From: Clostridium hydrogeniformans DSM 21757 | GTDB taxonomy: Bacteria; Bacillota; Clostridia; Clostridiales; Clostridiaceae | Assembly: GCF_000686705.1 (NCBI RefSeq) | Contig: NZ_KK366004.1 | Span: forward strand, 554,364 to 618,363 | Length of the DNA stretch: 64,000 bases | Direction of reading: 5' to 3' | Shown: positions 37,419-47,825 of the stretch, one piece after another | Position numbering within the stretch: the stretch's first letter is position 1 | Layout: every line of letters starts with the position of its first letter | Made by a program: the position numbers and the translations under genes | Notes under the pieces: generated by a model | What the model saw: the letters and a program-made list of their open reading frames with translations, nothing else | Told to the model about the DNA's origin: nothing | The model's database searches: none

Positions 37419-38768
37419 ATGTTTAAGAAGATATTAATAGCTAATAGAGGAGAGATTGCAGTAAGGATCATTAGAGCATGTAGAGAAATGGGGATACTTA
37501 CTGTTGCAGTGTATTCAGAGGGAGATAAAGACTCTTTTCATGCTCAACTTGCAGATGAGGCAGTTTGTATAGGACCTAATTCTCCAAAGGATAGTTATCT
37601 AAATATACAAAATATAATAAGTGCTACAGTACTTACAGGAGCTGAAGCCATACATCCAGGGTTTGGTTTTTTATCTGAAAATCCTAAGTTTGCAGCCATA
37701 TGTGAGGAATGTAATATAAAATTCATAGGACCTAGCAAGGAATGCATAGAAAATATGGGTGATAAGGCTAAAGCTAGGGAGATAATGAAAGAATCTAAGG
37801 TTCCAGTAGTTCCAGGATTTGAGGGTATAATAGAAGGAGAAGAGCACTTAAAAAAGGAAGGCAAAGCAATAGGATATCCCTTAATGTTAAAAGCAGTAAG
37901 TGGTGGAGGCGGAAAAGGGATAAGAATTGTAAGAAGTGAAGAGGAAATAGTAAAGGCATATAACACTGCTAAAAGCGAAGCCAATCTATCTTTTGGAGAT
38001 GATAGAATATATATAGAAAAGTATATAGAAAACCCCCATCATATAGAGTTTCAAATAATGGGAGATGACTTTGGTAATATAGTTCATTTAGGGGAAAGAG
38101 ATTGTTCTATTCAAAGAAATAACCAAAAGGTATTAGAAGAAGCCCCTTCTACTCTTTTATCAGAAGACCTTAGAAAAACCATGGGGGAAATAGCTATTAA
38201 GGCTGCTAAGGCAGTAGGCTATAATAGTGTAGGAACTATTGAATTTTTAGTTGATGATAATAATGACTTTTATTTTATGGAAATGAATACTAGAATTCAG
38301 GTGGAGCATCCAATAACAGAAATGATAAGTAACATAGATATAGTAAAGGAACAAATAAAAATAGCTGATGGAGAAAGTCTTTCAATAACACAAAGTGAAG
38401 TAGAGCTTAAAGGCCACGCCATTGAGTGTAGAATAAATGCAGAAAATCCAAGTAAAAACTATATGCCTTGCCCAGGAACTATAAGCTATCTTATAATGCC
38501 AGGAGGCAATGGAATAAGAATAGACAGTAGTGTATATGAAGGGTATAAAATACCACCATTCTATGATTCTATGATAGCTAAGCTCATTGCTTATGGTAAG
38601 GATAGAGACGAGGCTATTATGAAAATGAAAAGAGCCCTTTTGGAGTTTGTTATTGAGGGTGTGGATAATAATATTGAACTTCATTTTAATATATTGAATA
38701 ATGAGGACTTTATAAAAGGAAATTATAATACTTCTTTTTTAAGAGATAAGTTGGTGAATAAATTATGA
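37419..38768 (+). CDS. accC: Biotin carboxylase subunit of acetyl-CoA carboxylase
   Basis: ATP-dependent carboxylation of biotin. The 449-aa ATP-grasp protein has [20 protein letters not shown], the glycine-rich [14 protein letters not shown] (about 160-173), and [14 protein letters not shown]. An ATG at 37413 is in frame, but it is only 2 bases from AGGAG; the ATG at 37419 gives the standard N-terminus. Its stop overlaps accD by 4 bases. Confidence 0.97.
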   Translation: MFKKILIANRGEIAVRIIRACREMGILTVAVYSEGDKDSFHAQLADEAVCIGPNSPKDSYLNIQNIISATVLTGAEAIHPGFGFLSENPKFAAICEECNIKFIGPSKECIENMGDKAKAREIMKESKVPVVPGFEGIIEGEEHLKKEGKAIGYPLMLKAVSGGGGKGIRIVRSEEEIVKAYNTAKSEANLSFGDDRIYIEKYIENPHHIEFQIMGDDFGNIVHLGERDCSIQRNNQKVLEEAPSTLLSEDLRKTMGEIAIKAAKAVGYNSVGTIEFLVDDNNDFYFMEMNTRIQVEHPITEMISNIDIVKEQIKIADGESLSITQSEVELKGHAIECRINAENPSKNYMPCPGTISYLIMPGGNGIRIDSSVYEGYKIPPFYDSMIAKLIAYGKDRDEAIMKMKRALLEFVIEGVDNNIELHFNILNNEDFIKGNYNTSFLRDKLVNKL

Positions 38769-39658
38769 TAAAAAGTCTATTTAAAAAGAATAAGTATATA
38801 ACTGTAAGTAAACAACCTTTTTATAAGGAGGAAAGCGATTTACATGAAGATCACAATAAGCCTAATATACCAGAAGGTGCGTGGATTAAATGTGATGGAT
38901 GTAATAAAATTCTCTATAATAAAGACATAGTGAATAACTTAAAGGTTTGTCCATATTGTACTAATCATTTTAGGTTAGGAGCTTCTGAGAGAGCAGAGAT
39001 ATTGTTTGATAAAGGAAGTTATAATAAAATTTTTAATGATATAAAACCCTTAAATCCTTTAGAGTTTAAAGGTTATGAAGAAAAAATTAAAAACACTATA
39101 AAAACTGCTAATGAAAACGAGGCAGTTGTGTGCTTTCAAGGGAAGATAAAGGGGGAAGACTCTTTAGTTGCTATTATGGATAGTAGATTTTTTATGGGAA
39201 GCATGGGATCAGTAGTAGGAGAAAGGATTACAAGACTTATTGAAAAAGCTACAGAAGAAAAGCTTCCACTTATAATTTTTACTGCATCTGGAGGAGCGAG
39301 AATGCAGGAAGGGATATTTTCACTAATGCAGATGGCAAAAATAAGCGGGGCGTTAAAGAAGCTTCACAATGCAGGAGGTTTTTATATAACAGTAATTACA
39401 GATCCTACTACAGGGGGAGTTACTGCATCCTTTGCAATGCTTGGGGACATAATTCTTGGAGAAATGGGAGCTTTAGTAGGTTTTGCAGGAAGAAGAGTTA
39501 TAGAGAATACAATTAAAGAAACATTACCAGAAGATTTTCAAACAGTAGAGTTTCTTCTTAAAAAAGGCTTTATAGATAAAATAATTCATAGAAAAGAAAC
39601 TCCACATATTCTTTATAACTTAATTTTAATGCATAAGGGAGCTTGGTATAATGGATAG
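38765..39658 (+). CDS. accD: Acetyl-CoA carboxylase carboxyltransferase subunit beta
   Basis: The 297-aa protein has the N-terminal zinc ribbon [14 protein letters not shown]...CPYC (Cys pairs near residues 43-46 and 62-65) and the crotonase fold with [22 protein letters not shown] and FAGRRVIE. It overlaps accC by 4 bases and accA by 8 bases. Confidence 0.97.
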   Translation: MIKSLFKKNKYITVSKQPFYKEESDLHEDHNKPNIPEGAWIKCDGCNKILYNKDIVNNLKVCPYCTNHFRLGASERAEILFDKGSYNKIFNDIKPLNPLEFKGYEEKIKNTIKTANENEAVVCFQGKIKGEDSLVAIMDSRFFMGSMGSVVGERITRLIEKATEEKLPLIIFTASGGARMQEGIFSLMQMAKISGALKKLHNAGGFYITVITDPTTGGVTASFAMLGDIILGEMGALVGFAGRRVIENTIKETLPEDFQTVEFLLKKGFIDKIIHRKETPHILYNLILMHKGAWYNG

Positions 39659-40454
39659 TAATAGTGCATGGCATAAAGTAGAAATAGCAAGGAATAAAGA
39701 AAGACCTTCTGCTAAGTTATATATAAACCATATATTTCAAGATTTTATAGAACTTCATGGAGATAGATACTATGGAGATGATAAAGCCATAATAGGAGGA
39801 ATAGGTTTTCTTTCTGGAATTCCCGTTACAGTTATAGCAGAGTGTAAAGGAGACAATACTAAAGAAAATATAGAAAGAAACTTTGCAATGCCTCATCCAG
39901 AAGGATATAGAAAAGCCTTAAGGCTTATGAAACAAGGAGAAAAATTTAAAAGACCTATAATTTGTTTTGTGGATACCCCAGGAGCTTTTTGTGGAGTAGA
40001 AGCTGAAGAAAGAGGTCAGGGGGAGGCCATAGCTAGAAACTTATTTGAAATGATGGATATAAAAGTTCCCATAATATCTGTTATTTTAGGAGAAGGTGGA
40101 AGTGGAGGAGCACTAGCTTTGGCAGTAGGAGACCAGGTTTGGATGATGGAGAATTCTATATACTCAATACTTTCTCCGGAGGGATTTGCATCTATACTAT
40201 GGAAGGATAAGTGCAGAACCAAAGAAGCAGCAGAAATAATGAAAATAACAGCTCAAGATTTAAAGAGCTTTAATATAATAGACAAAATAATTAGTGAACC
40301 TAAGGGTGGAGCACATATAGATAAATTAGGAGCCATGGATAATTTAAAAGATAGTTTAATAGAAGTTTTAGAGACATATAAAAATGTAGAAGTTACAAAC
40401 CTTCTAAACAAGCGATATGAAAAATTTAGAAGTATGGGAATTTATAGTGAATAA
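39651..40454 (+). CDS. accA: Acetyl-CoA carboxylase carboxyltransferase subunit alpha
   Basis: Completes the transferase with AccD. The 267-aa protein shows [38 protein letters not shown] and [15 protein letters not shown]. It is the last gene of the operon and is followed by a long terminator stem. Confidence 0.97.
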   Translation: MDSNSAWHKVEIARNKERPSAKLYINHIFQDFIELHGDRYYGDDKAIIGGIGFLSGIPVTVIAECKGDNTKENIERNFAMPHPEGYRKALRLMKQGEKFKRPIICFVDTPGAFCGVEAEERGQGEAIARNLFEMMDIKVPIISVILGEGGSGGALALAVGDQVWMMENSIYSILSPEGFASILWKDKCRTKEAAEIMKITAQDLKSFNIIDKIISEPKGGAHIDKLGAMDNLKDSLIEVLETYKNVEVTNLLNKRYEKFRSMGIYSE

Positions 40455-40508
40455 GACTTTAAGAGGTTAGGAATATTAAGAAAGCCTAACCTCTTAAAGT
40501 CTTTATAT
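40453..40508 (+). terminator. Terminator of the fatty acid operon
   Basis: AAGACTTTAAGAGGTTAGG (40453-40471) and its exact complement (40485-40503) make a 19-bp stem with a 13-base loop, followed by TTTATAT. Confidence 0.92.
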
Positions 40509-40606
40509 ATTTAAAAATATTCATTGTATTTTAATAAATTTTTATTACTACTGATGTATAATTATTTTGTAAAGAGATAATAATTACCTAAAAAGGGGTG
40601 ATACTA

Positions 40607-41089
40607 ATGAATAAAAATATGTATGCAACGCTTACCCTAGGACTTTTGGTTATTTTAATAGGTGGTTCTATAGTATATGTGTTAAATAAGAACCATAATG
40701 TAAAAGCATCTAAAGGACAAGAAGTTATTCAAAGTGTGGTTAATAAAGAGAATCAAGATACTGATGAGGAGAAGTTAGAAAAAGAGGCTAAGGCTTATTT
40801 TGAAGCGTGGAAGGAAAAAGACTATAAAAAAATGAGTAATATGTACATAGAGGAAGAAAAGAAGGGGTTTGATCATGAGTACATAAAGGCTATTTATGAA
40901 GATAAAGCTTTAGAACAATATGAGAAGATAAGTTATTTTAAAAATTCAGAGGATACAGTGACTATAACATTTAAGGTTAAGTATAATGAAAGTGGAGCAG
41001 TTACTGTAAGTGCTATAGATATAGAAATTAATAAAAATACATTAAAAATAAATCCTAAAAAGGCTATTAATGAAAGAAGTATATGCTAA
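40607..41089 (+). CDS. Membrane-anchored hypothetical protein, 160 aa
   Basis: An N-terminal membrane helix (about residues 6-26, YATLTLGLLVILIGGSIVYVL) is followed by a charged coiled segment (about 45-65) and a domain beginning YFEAWKEKDYKKMSNMYIEEE. The latter is reminiscent of NTF2-like or DUF4878-type extracytoplasmic domains, but the match is by eye. AAAGGGGTGAT lies before the ATG at 40607, so the frame start at 40598 is not used. A TATAAT at 40557-40562 may be the -10 of its promoter. Confidence 0.6.
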   Translation: MNKNMYATLTLGLLVILIGGSIVYVLNKNHNVKASKGQEVIQSVVNKENQDTDEEKLEKEAKAYFEAWKEKDYKKMSNMYIEEEKKGFDHEYIKAIYEDKALEQYEKISYFKNSEDTVTITFKVKYNESGAVTVSAIDIEINKNTLKINPKKAINERSIC

Positions 41090-41156
41090 AGGCAATTACC
41101 TTAAGTTATTAATGTGGAGAGTTAGAAAAATTTAAATAAAAATTTAGTGGATTCTT

Positions 41157-41198
41157 AAAACTATGATTAATTTGAATTATATTAATCATAGTTTTTTT
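41157..41198 (+). terminator. Terminator after the anchored hypothetical
   Basis: AAAACTATGATTAAT pairs exactly with ATTAATCATAGTTTT (15 bp, 9-base loop), followed by TTT. Confidence 0.9.
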
Positions 41199-41471
41199 AT
41201 GTTATATAACTTAAGAGAAGATACATATAAATATTAGATTGCCTTATATACATGAAGGTAACGAAATCTTACATAAACTTTACTATAAATAATAAAACTA
41301 ACATAGGATTTTATAAAGGATGATTATATAAGTTATAAGAGAAGAGGAGATAGTAATTGAAAAACTTAAGATGTTTTTCATGATAAGTTTAAAAGAAGAA
41401 AACCTATAGCTAAATTAAATTGTGTCTTATATTCATTTATAAAGAGTTATATAAGCAGGAGGAGGAAGTTT

Positions 41472-41502
41472 TTGATTATTAACCATGCAAATATGATATA
41501 AT
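41472..41502 (+). promoter_or_regulatory. Promoter of rarA
   Basis: An extended -10, TGATATAAT at 41494-41502, with TTGATT at 41472-41477 (19-base spacer, a little long). Confidence 0.5.
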
Positions 41503-41574
41503 TAATAATTAAGTCAAATAAGAAATATAATCTTAAAACTTATAAGAATAAAGATAATTAGATAGGTGATTTTT

Positions 41575-42828
41575 ATGAATATACCCTTAGCAGAATTTTT
41601 AAGGCCTAGTACCTTGGAGGAGGTAGTAGGACAAAAGCATATATTAGGAGAAGGAAAGCTTTTAAGAAGAATAGCTAAAACTAAGTATATTCCTAATATG
41701 ATATTTTATGGACCACCAGGAGTTGGTAAAACAACTGTAGCTAATATAATAGCTAAAATAAGTGATAGAAAGTTATATAAGCTTAATGCAACTACAGATT
41801 CTCTTAAGGATATTAAGGATATTATTGGGGACTTAGATACTTTTTTAGGATATAAGGGAGTAGTAGTGTATATAGATGAGATACATCATTTTCCTAAAAG
41901 AACTCAACAGGTTCTTCTTGAATATATGGAGAATGGAAAAATAACTTTAATAGGAAGTACCACAGAAAACCCGTACTTTCATATATTTAAAGCTATTTTA
42001 AGTAGGGCCACAGTGGTGGAGTTTAAGCCTCTTACTAATGAAGATATAGAAGAAGGGCTTAAGACTGCTATAAATAAAGTTGAAAAAGAAAATAAAATAA
42101 AAATAAATATAGAGAGTAATGTTTTAAAAGAGATTCCAAAATTAAGTGATGGAGATTTTAGACGAGGATTAAATATTTTAGAAATTCTTATAAATAGTAG
42201 GGAAGAAGATAAGATAACATTTAAGGATTTAGAGGAAGTAGCAGGGGAGAAGGTATTAAACTTTGATAGAGATGGAGATTCCCATTATGATGTCCTTAGT
42301 GCCTTTCAAAAGTCTATTAGAGGTAGTGACCCAGATGGGGCTGTTTTTTATTTAGCTATGCTTATAAAAGGTGGAGATCTTATATCTATTTGTAGAAGGC
42401 TTTTAGTTATAGCATCTGAAGATATAGGTCTTGCTCATCCACAGGCTATAACTATTGTTAAGGCTTGTGTAGATTCAGCTAGAGAATTAGGATTTCCAGA
42501 GGCAAGAATACCACTGGCAGAGGCTGTAATATTTTTGGCTACATGCCCAAAATCTAATAGTGCCTATTTAGCGCTAGATAAGGCAATGAGGGATTTAAAT
42601 AGTAAGAACATAGGGGAAATGCCTGTACATCTAAAAGATTCTCATTATAATGGGGCTAAAGCCATGGGAAGAGGAGTTGAATACAAGTATCCTCATAATT
42701 ATGAAAATAACTATGTAAAACAAAATTATCTTCCAGAAAGTTTAAAAGGATGTACCTATTATAACTATGGCAATAATAAAATAGAAAAGTTAAGTGAAGC
42801 CTATTGGAATAATATAAAAAACAAATAA
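41575..42828 (+). CDS. rarA: Replication-associated recombination protein A (RarA/MgsA), AAA+ ATPase
   Basis: A clamp-loader-like ATPase acting at stalled replication forks. The 417-aa protein starts MNIPLAEFLRPSTLEEVVGQ, has Walker A GPPGVGKTT (about 46-54), Walker B YIDEIHHF, sensor GSTTENP, arginine-finger LSRA, and the C-terminal tetramerisation part (PLAEAVIFLA, then MPVHLKDSHYNGAKAMGRG). The start is the ATG after TAGGTGA, not the in-frame GTG at 41566. Confidence 0.95.
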   Translation: MNIPLAEFLRPSTLEEVVGQKHILGEGKLLRRIAKTKYIPNMIFYGPPGVGKTTVANIIAKISDRKLYKLNATTDSLKDIKDIIGDLDTFLGYKGVVVYIDEIHHFPKRTQQVLLEYMENGKITLIGSTTENPYFHIFKAILSRATVVEFKPLTNEDIEEGLKTAINKVEKENKIKINIESNVLKEIPKLSDGDFRRGLNILEILINSREEDKITFKDLEEVAGEKVLNFDRDGDSHYDVLSAFQKSIRGSDPDGAVFYLAMLIKGGDLISICRRLLVIASEDIGLAHPQAITIVKACVDSARELGFPEARIPLAEAVIFLATCPKSNSAYLALDKAMRDLNSKNIGEMPVHLKDSHYNGAKAMGRGVEYKYPHNYENNYVKQNYLPESLKGCTYYNYGNNKIEKLSEAYWNNIKNK

Positions 42829-42880
42829 TTGCTATTTAAAATTTCTACTATATTAGTTTGATACTATTAGTTTGTCATTG

Positions 42881-42909
42881 TTGACAATTATGGTCGGCTT
42901 TGATAAAAT
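42881..42909 (+). promoter_or_regulatory. Promoter of the isc-mnmA operon
   Basis: TTGACA at 42881-42886 and TAAAAT at 42904-42909 have a 17-base spacer and a TGA before the -10. A palindrome ACTCGAGT at about 42933-42940 lies just downstream and could be part of a regulator site. Confidence 0.8.
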
Positions 42910-42955
42910 AATTTTGGAAAACCTAGTAAAACACTCGAGTTTAGGAGTGATAAAA

Positions 42956-43402
42956 ATGAAGCTATCCACTAAAGGAAGATATGGGGTTAAAGCAATGGTA
43001 GACCTTGCTATATATTATGGAGGGGACCCTGTATCTATTAAAAGTATATCAAAGAGACAAAACATATCTGAATATTATTTAGAACAATTATTTTCTCCTT
43101 TAAGAAAAGCAGGGCTTATTAAAAGCATAAGGGGAGCACAAGGAGGATATGTTCTAAATAAGGCACCAGAGGATATAACTGTGGCTCAGGTTATGAATGT
43201 GTTAGAGGGACCCATCGAAATATCTGATTGCGTAGATGGGAGTACTTGTAATAATCTAGATTGTTGTGCCACAAGACTTCTTTGGGAAAAGATAAAATAT
43301 AGTATAGATAGTGTTATGGAGTCGGTTACATTAAGGGATATAGTAGACGACTACAATAGCATGGCAGCAAATAAAAATATCATCAAGGGAATAAATATTT
43401 AA
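42956..43402 (+). CDS. iscR: Rrf2-family regulator, IscR-type
   Basis: The 148-aa winged-helix protein begins MKLSTKGRYGVKAMVDLA and has three cysteines in the cluster position, DCVDGSTCNNLDCC, near residues 91-104, as in Fe-S-binding IscR rather than CymR. It heads iscS-iscU-mnmA. In related bacteria it represses the isc operon when its cluster is loaded, so autoregulation is likely. The upstream frame to 42872 overlaps the promoter, so the ATG after TAGGAGTGA is used. Confidence 0.92.
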   Translation: MKLSTKGRYGVKAMVDLAIYYGGDPVSIKSISKRQNISEYYLEQLFSPLRKAGLIKSIRGAQGGYVLNKAPEDITVAQVMNVLEGPIEISDCVDGSTCNNLDCCATRLLWEKIKYSIDSVMESVTLRDIVDDYNSMAANKNIIKGINI

Positions 43403-43422
43403 AGTAAATAGGGAGTGAAACC

Positions 43423-44613
43423 ATGGATAAGAAAATAGTGTATATGGACTATGCCGCTACAACTTATGTAAAGGAAGAAGTATTAAAAGAGATGATGCCA
43501 TATTTTACAGAGCATTATGGTAATCCATCTTCAGCTTATTCAATATCAAGAGAAACTAAAAAAGCCATAGATATAGCTAGAACTAAAGTGTCTAAGGCTA
43601 TAAATTCTGATAGTAGCGAAGTTTACTTTACAGCTGGGGGAGCAGAAGCTGATAACTGGGCAATAAAGGGTATTGCTTTTGCTCATGCTAATAAAGGAAG
43701 ACATATAATAACTACTAAAATAGAGCATCATGGACTTTTACACGCATGTGAATGGCTTGAAAAGAATGGCTTTGAAGTTACATATTTAGATGTTAATGAA
43801 GAAGGTCTTGTAGATGTTGATAAGCTTAAAGCAGCTATAAAGGATGATACAATCCTAGTTTCTATAATGTTTGCAAATAACGAAATAGGAACTATACAAC
43901 CAATAAAGGAAATAGGAGAGATCTGCAAAGAGAAAAAAATAATTTTCCATACAGATGCAGTTCAAGCAATTGGACATATACCAGTAGATGTTAAGGAAAT
44001 GAATATAGATTTACTTTCTTTAGCAGCTCATAAAATCTATGGACCTAAGGGTGTAGGTGCTTTATACATAAGAAAGGGCATAAAAATAGATAATCTTATT
44101 CACGGTGGTGGACAGGAAAGAGCAAGAAGAGCAGGTACAGAAAATGTACCAGGCATAGTTGGTCTTGGAAAAGCTATAGAGATTGCCATAGAAAATATGG
44201 AAGAAGAAAGTAAAAGGCTTACTGTTCTTAGAGAAAAATTAATAAATGGAATTTTAGAAACCATACCATACACAAGATTAAATGGACCTAAAGGGGATAA
44301 AAGGCTTCCAGGTAATGTTAATGTATGTTTTAGATTTATAGAGGGAGAAGGAATACTTTTATCCTTAGATTATGAAGGCATATGTGGATCAAGCGGAAGT
44401 GCATGTACTTCAGGGGCTTTAGACCCATCACATGTATTATTATCCATAGGACTAGACCATGAGACATCTCACGGTTCTCTAAGACTTTCTTTAGGGGAGA
44501 CAAATACAGAGGAGGAAGTTAACTATGTTTTAGAAAAACTTCCACCAATAATAGAAAGACTTAGAAACATGTCACCATTATGGTATGACTTCAAAAAGAG
44601 AGGGGAAAAATAG
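43423..44613 (+). CDS. iscS: Cysteine desulfurase IscS
   Basis: Takes sulfur from cysteine for Fe-S clusters and tRNA thiolation. The 396-aa PLP protein starts MDKKIVYMDYAATT, has the PLP lysine in SLAAHKIYGPKGVGA (about residue 204), and the persulfide cysteine in GSSGSACTSGALDPS near residue 327. The NifS/IscS class loop length fits IscS. iscU follows 2 bases after the stop. Confidence 0.97.
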   Translation: MDKKIVYMDYAATTYVKEEVLKEMMPYFTEHYGNPSSAYSISRETKKAIDIARTKVSKAINSDSSEVYFTAGGAEADNWAIKGIAFAHANKGRHIITTKIEHHGLLHACEWLEKNGFEVTYLDVNEEGLVDVDKLKAAIKDDTILVSIMFANNEIGTIQPIKEIGEICKEKKIIFHTDAVQAIGHIPVDVKEMNIDLLSLAAHKIYGPKGVGALYIRKGIKIDNLIHGGGQERARRAGTENVPGIVGLGKAIEIAIENMEEESKRLTVLREKLINGILETIPYTRLNGPKGDKRLPGNVNVCFRFIEGEGILLSLDYEGICGSSGSACTSGALDPSHVLLSIGLDHETSHGSLRLSLGETNTEEEVNYVLEKLPPIIERLRNMSPLWYDFKKRGEK

Positions 44614-44615
44614 TT

Positions 44616-45044
44616 ATGATGTATAGTGAAAAGGTAATGGATCATTTTAGAAATCCAAGAAATGTAGGGGAAATAGAAGAGGCTAATGGTATTGGTGAGG
44701 TTGGAAACGCTAAATGCGGGGATATAATGAAAATATATTTAGATATAGAGAATAATATAATAAAAGATGCTAAGTTTATGACTTTTGGATGTGGTTCAGC
44801 TATAGCTTCATCAAGTATGGCAACAGAACTTATTATAGGAAAAACTGTTGAAGATGCTTGGGAACTAACAAACAAGGCAGTGGCAGAGGCTTTAGATGGT
44901 CTTCCACCAGTAAAAATGCATTGTTCAGTATTAGCAGAAGAAGCTATCCATAAGGCTATAAATGATTATAGAATAAATCAAGGCTTAGAACCATGGGAGA
45001 CAAAAGAATATCATGATATTCACGATCATGTTCATGGCCACTAA
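44616..45044 (+). CDS. iscU: Fe-S cluster assembly scaffold IscU
   Basis: Holds the nascent cluster made with IscS. The 142-aa protein has the three ligand cysteines in GNAKCGDIM (about residue 36), FGCGSAIASSS (about 60) and MHCSVLAEEAI (about 103). Two ATGs are adjacent (44616 and 44619) and either may be used. The C-terminus is His-rich (YHDIHDHVHGH). Confidence 0.96.
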   Translation: MMYSEKVMDHFRNPRNVGEIEEANGIGEVGNAKCGDIMKIYLDIENNIIKDAKFMTFGCGSAIASSSMATELIIGKTVEDAWELTNKAVAEALDGLPPVKMHCSVLAEEAIHKAINDYRINQGLEPWETKEYHDIHDHVHGH

Positions 45045-45066
45045 TAAGAATTAAAAGGTGATTTGA

Positions 45067-46143
45067 ATGAATAAAAAAGTTGTAGTAGGAATGAGTGGAG
45101 GAGTAGATAGCTCTGTAGCAGCTTACCTACTAAAAAAGCAAGGATATGAAGTTATTGGGGTTACCATGAAAGTATGGCAATCTGATGAAGAGTATGAGGA
45201 AAAAGAAGGCGGATGTTGTTCCTTATCAGCTGTAAATGATGCAAGAAGAGTAGCAGACAAGTTAGATATACCTTTTTATGTGTTAAATTTTACAGATGTA
45301 TTTAAGAGGAATGTTATAGATTATTTTGTTGATGAATATATGAAAGGAAGAACTCCTAATCCTTGTGTTGCATGTAATAAGCATATAAAGTTTGATGAAC
45401 TTTTAAGAAGAGCTATGGGACTTGGAGCGGATTATGTGGCTACAGGTCACTATGCAAAAGTTATAGAAAGAGATGGAAGATATCTTCTTCAAAGATCTGA
45501 AGATGATAAGAAAGATCAAACTTATGCCCTTTACAACCTAAAGCAAGACCAGCTTGCTCGTACTTTAATGCCTTGTGGAGAATACTCAAAGGATGTTATA
45601 CGTGCTATTGCTAAGGAAATAGGACTTGATGTTCATAACAAGAAAGATAGTGAAGAAATTTGCTTTATACCTGATAATAATCATGGTAAGTATATAAAAG
45701 AAGTTATGCCACAAAAGGTTAAAGAAGGTCATTTTGTGGATAAAGAAGGAAATAAATTAGGAAAGCATAAAGGAATAGTTTATTATACCATAGGTCAAAG
45801 AAAGGGACTTGGAATAGCCCTTGGAAGACCAATGTTTGTTATAGACATAAATCCGTTAAATAACGAAGTGGTACTTGGTAATGAAGAGGATATATTTAAG
45901 ACTACTTTAGTGGCAAAAGATTTAAACTTTATAGCTTTTGATGAACTTAAAGAACCTAGAAAGGTTCAAGCTAAGATAAGATATTCTGCAAGACCAGGAA
46001 ATGCTATAATAAGTCCAATGGAAGATGGAAAAGTTAAGGTTGAATTCGAAGAAAAGCAAAGAGCAATAACAAAGGGTCAATCTGTTGTTTTCTATGATGA
46101 TGACATAGTAGTTGGTGGCGGAATAATAGATGGATTAATTTAA
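45067..46143 (+). CDS. mnmA: tRNA-uridine 2-sulfurtransferase MnmA
   Basis: Thiolates U34 of tRNA-Lys, -Glu and -Gln. The 358-aa protein has the ATP loop [15 protein letters not shown] (8-22), catalytic cysteines in [12 protein letters not shown] (about residue 102) and EEICFIPD (about 199). It is co-transcribed with iscS, its sulfur donor, which fits the sulfur relay. Confidence 0.97.
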   Translation: MNKKVVVGMSGGVDSSVAAYLLKKQGYEVIGVTMKVWQSDEEYEEKEGGCCSLSAVNDARRVADKLDIPFYVLNFTDVFKRNVIDYFVDEYMKGRTPNPCVACNKHIKFDELLRRAMGLGADYVATGHYAKVIERDGRYLLQRSEDDKKDQTYALYNLKQDQLARTLMPCGEYSKDVIRAIAKEIGLDVHNKKDSEEICFIPDNNHGKYIKEVMPQKVKEGHFVDKEGNKLGKHKGIVYYTIGQRKGLGIALGRPMFVIDINPLNNEVVLGNEEDIFKTTLVAKDLNFIAFDELKEPRKVQAKIRYSARPGNAIISPMEDGKVKVEFEEKQRAITKGQSVVFYDDDIVVGGGIIDGLI

Positions 46144-46173
46144 ATCCAATTTTAACATATAACTTTAATTTAA

Positions 46174-46219
46174 AAATAATACCTTATGTTCAGTGAAACA
46201 TAAGGTATTATTTTTTTTC
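46174..46219 (+). terminator. Terminator after mnmA
   Basis: AAATAATACCTTATGTT pairs with AACATAAGGTATTATTT (17 bp), with a run of T residues. Confidence 0.93.
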
Positions 46220-46278
46220 TTTAGGAGAAACTATTCTAAGGAAAGAGAGTGTCAACCTAAGGAGAAGGAGTGGATGCC

Positions 46279-46785
46279 ATGTTTAGAACTAAAGAATTTC
46301 AATATATGAAGGTGGAAACTCCTAAGGGGAAGTATTTAGGTTTTGTAAAAGATATAGCCATTGATTATAACAATAAAACAGTTATAGGATTTAAAATATC
46401 TACCCCTTCTATTTTCTCGAAAGAGATGTATGTTTTAAGGGAAGATATAATATGTATAAATGAAAGAATAATAGCTTCAAGGATAGTAAACAGTAAATAC
46501 CTTTGTTTTAATGATATAAAGTTTTTGGATGTTATAACAACAAGGGGATGTATATTAGGAATCCTTGAAGAGGTTATTATTGATCCTATGGACTTTTCTA
46601 TAAAAGCTCTTGTTATAAGCTTGGGGTTTATAAATAAAATTATAAAGGGTAAAGAGTTAATTTTAATAAAGGATACTATACTAGGAGATCATAATATACT
46701 ATATAATCCTAGGGAAAATATAAAACTTTTTTCTATTCCACATAAAATTATAGGAGTTAAGGACTATGAAGAGGATTGTTATTAA
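46279..46785 (+). CDS. PRC-barrel domain protein, 168 aa
   Basis: Two PRC-barrel-like repeats are visible: KGKYLGFVKDIAIDYNNKTV in the first half and RGCILGILEEVIIDPMDFSI in the second. PRC barrels are small beta domains found in RNA-processing, photosynthetic and sporulation proteins, and the role here is unknown. The ATG at 46279 is chosen over the GTG at 46270 because GGAGAAGGAG precedes it. It overlaps the next gene by 20 bases. Confidence 0.8.
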   Translation: MFRTKEFQYMKVETPKGKYLGFVKDIAIDYNNKTVIGFKISTPSIFSKEMYVLREDIICINERIIASRIVNSKYLCFNDIKFLDVITTRGCILGILEEVIIDPMDFSIKALVISLGFINKIIKGKELILIKDTILGDHNILYNPRENIKLFSIPHKIIGVKDYEEDCY

Positions 46786-47773
46786 GATAATATTGTTTAT
46801 TTTCTCCATAACCCTAGGGTATTTTTTACTTAAAAATAATATAATAAGAGAAATATTTTATGTTATTTTGGTATCTTTTATTTTGGCATATATGCTTAAG
46901 CCTTTAGTTGATTACCTAAGTAAATATGGGGTTAAAAGAAAGCTAGCTTCAGGAATAGTGGTACTGGTGTTTTTTGGTGTATTTATAGCTATAGGTATTA
47001 TGTTTATACCTAAAGTCTTAAAAGAAAGCAGTAATTTATTTAAATCTTTTGATTATCTGCAGATAAGAATATCGGAGATATATAATGGAGTAAAAAATAA
47101 TAATAAATTTTTTAATTTACTTCATAATGAGCTTGAAAATAAAATATTAGAATATTTTAAGGGAATATTTATGGGGGTTTTTAAAGGGATAATTGATGCC
47201 TCAGAACATATAATATCTCTAGCAGTGATTCCAGTAATATCTTATTATTTTCTAGCAGATAGGGAAATAATGTGGAGAAAGTTTTTAATATTTATTCCTG
47301 TTAAAAGAAGAAGTGTGGTGGAAGGGATAACAAAGGATATAGATAAGATCCTTTCACGATATGTAATGAGTCAATTAATACTTTGTATAATAGTTGGAGT
47401 TCTTACATTTATAGTACTTATGTTTTTAAAAGTAGATTTTCCTTTAATTCTTGCGTTAATAAATGCTATGGCTAATATAATACCTTATTTTGGCCCTATC
47501 TTTGGAGGAATTCCAGCAATTTTAATTGCTCTTTTAACATCTCCGTCAAAAGCATTATATACTCTTATATGTCTTTCTATAATTCAGCAAGTAGAAGGCG
47601 ATATAATATCACCTAAAGTCGTTGGAGATAGTATATCCATGCATCCTCTTATGGTTATAATTCTTCTTATTATAGGAGGGAAAATAGGGGGATTTATAGG
47701 GATGGTATTAGCAGTTCCCTTTGGGGTTATAATTAAGGTGATTTATGAAGATATAAATTATTATTTGTTTTAA
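46766..47773 (+). CDS. AI-2E-family (PerM-like) transporter
   Basis: The 335-aa protein has about eight membrane helices and the family hallmark PYFGPIFGGIPAIL near residues 240-255, plus SKYGVKRKLASGIVVL. Members export diverse compounds, and the name AI-2E does not establish the substrate. The position just upstream of alaS matches Bacillus yrrI. It is co-translated with the PRC-barrel gene. Confidence 0.88.
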   Translation: MKRIVIKIILFIFSITLGYFLLKNNIIREIFYVILVSFILAYMLKPLVDYLSKYGVKRKLASGIVVLVFFGVFIAIGIMFIPKVLKESSNLFKSFDYLQIRISEIYNGVKNNNKFFNLLHNELENKILEYFKGIFMGVFKGIIDASEHIISLAVIPVISYYFLADREIMWRKFLIFIPVKRRSVVEGITKDIDKILSRYVMSQLILCIIVGVLTFIVLMFLKVDFPLILALINAMANIIPYFGPIFGGIPAILIALLTSPSKALYTLICLSIIQQVEGDIISPKVVGDSISMHPLMVIILLIIGGKIGGFIGMVLAVPFGVIIKVIYEDINYYLF

Positions 47774-47776
47774 ATA

Positions 47777-47805
47777 TTGACATAAATCCCATAATAAAAT
47801 ATAAT
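47777..47805 (+). promoter_or_regulatory. Consensus promoter of alaS
   Basis: TTGACA at 47777-47782 and TATAAT at 47800-47805 are both perfect, with a 17-base spacer, the best promoter in the window. Confidence 0.92.
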
Positions 47806-47825
47806 TTTCCCATAAGTAAATAATA

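Larger units (their letters stand above)
41090..41574 (+). other. Spacer with a terminator and a promoter
   Basis: Apart from the terminator at 41157 and the rarA promoter near 41494 I see no gene. An AGAGGAG followed by TTG at about 41357 opens only an 8-codon frame, perhaps a decayed gene. Confidence 0.4.
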
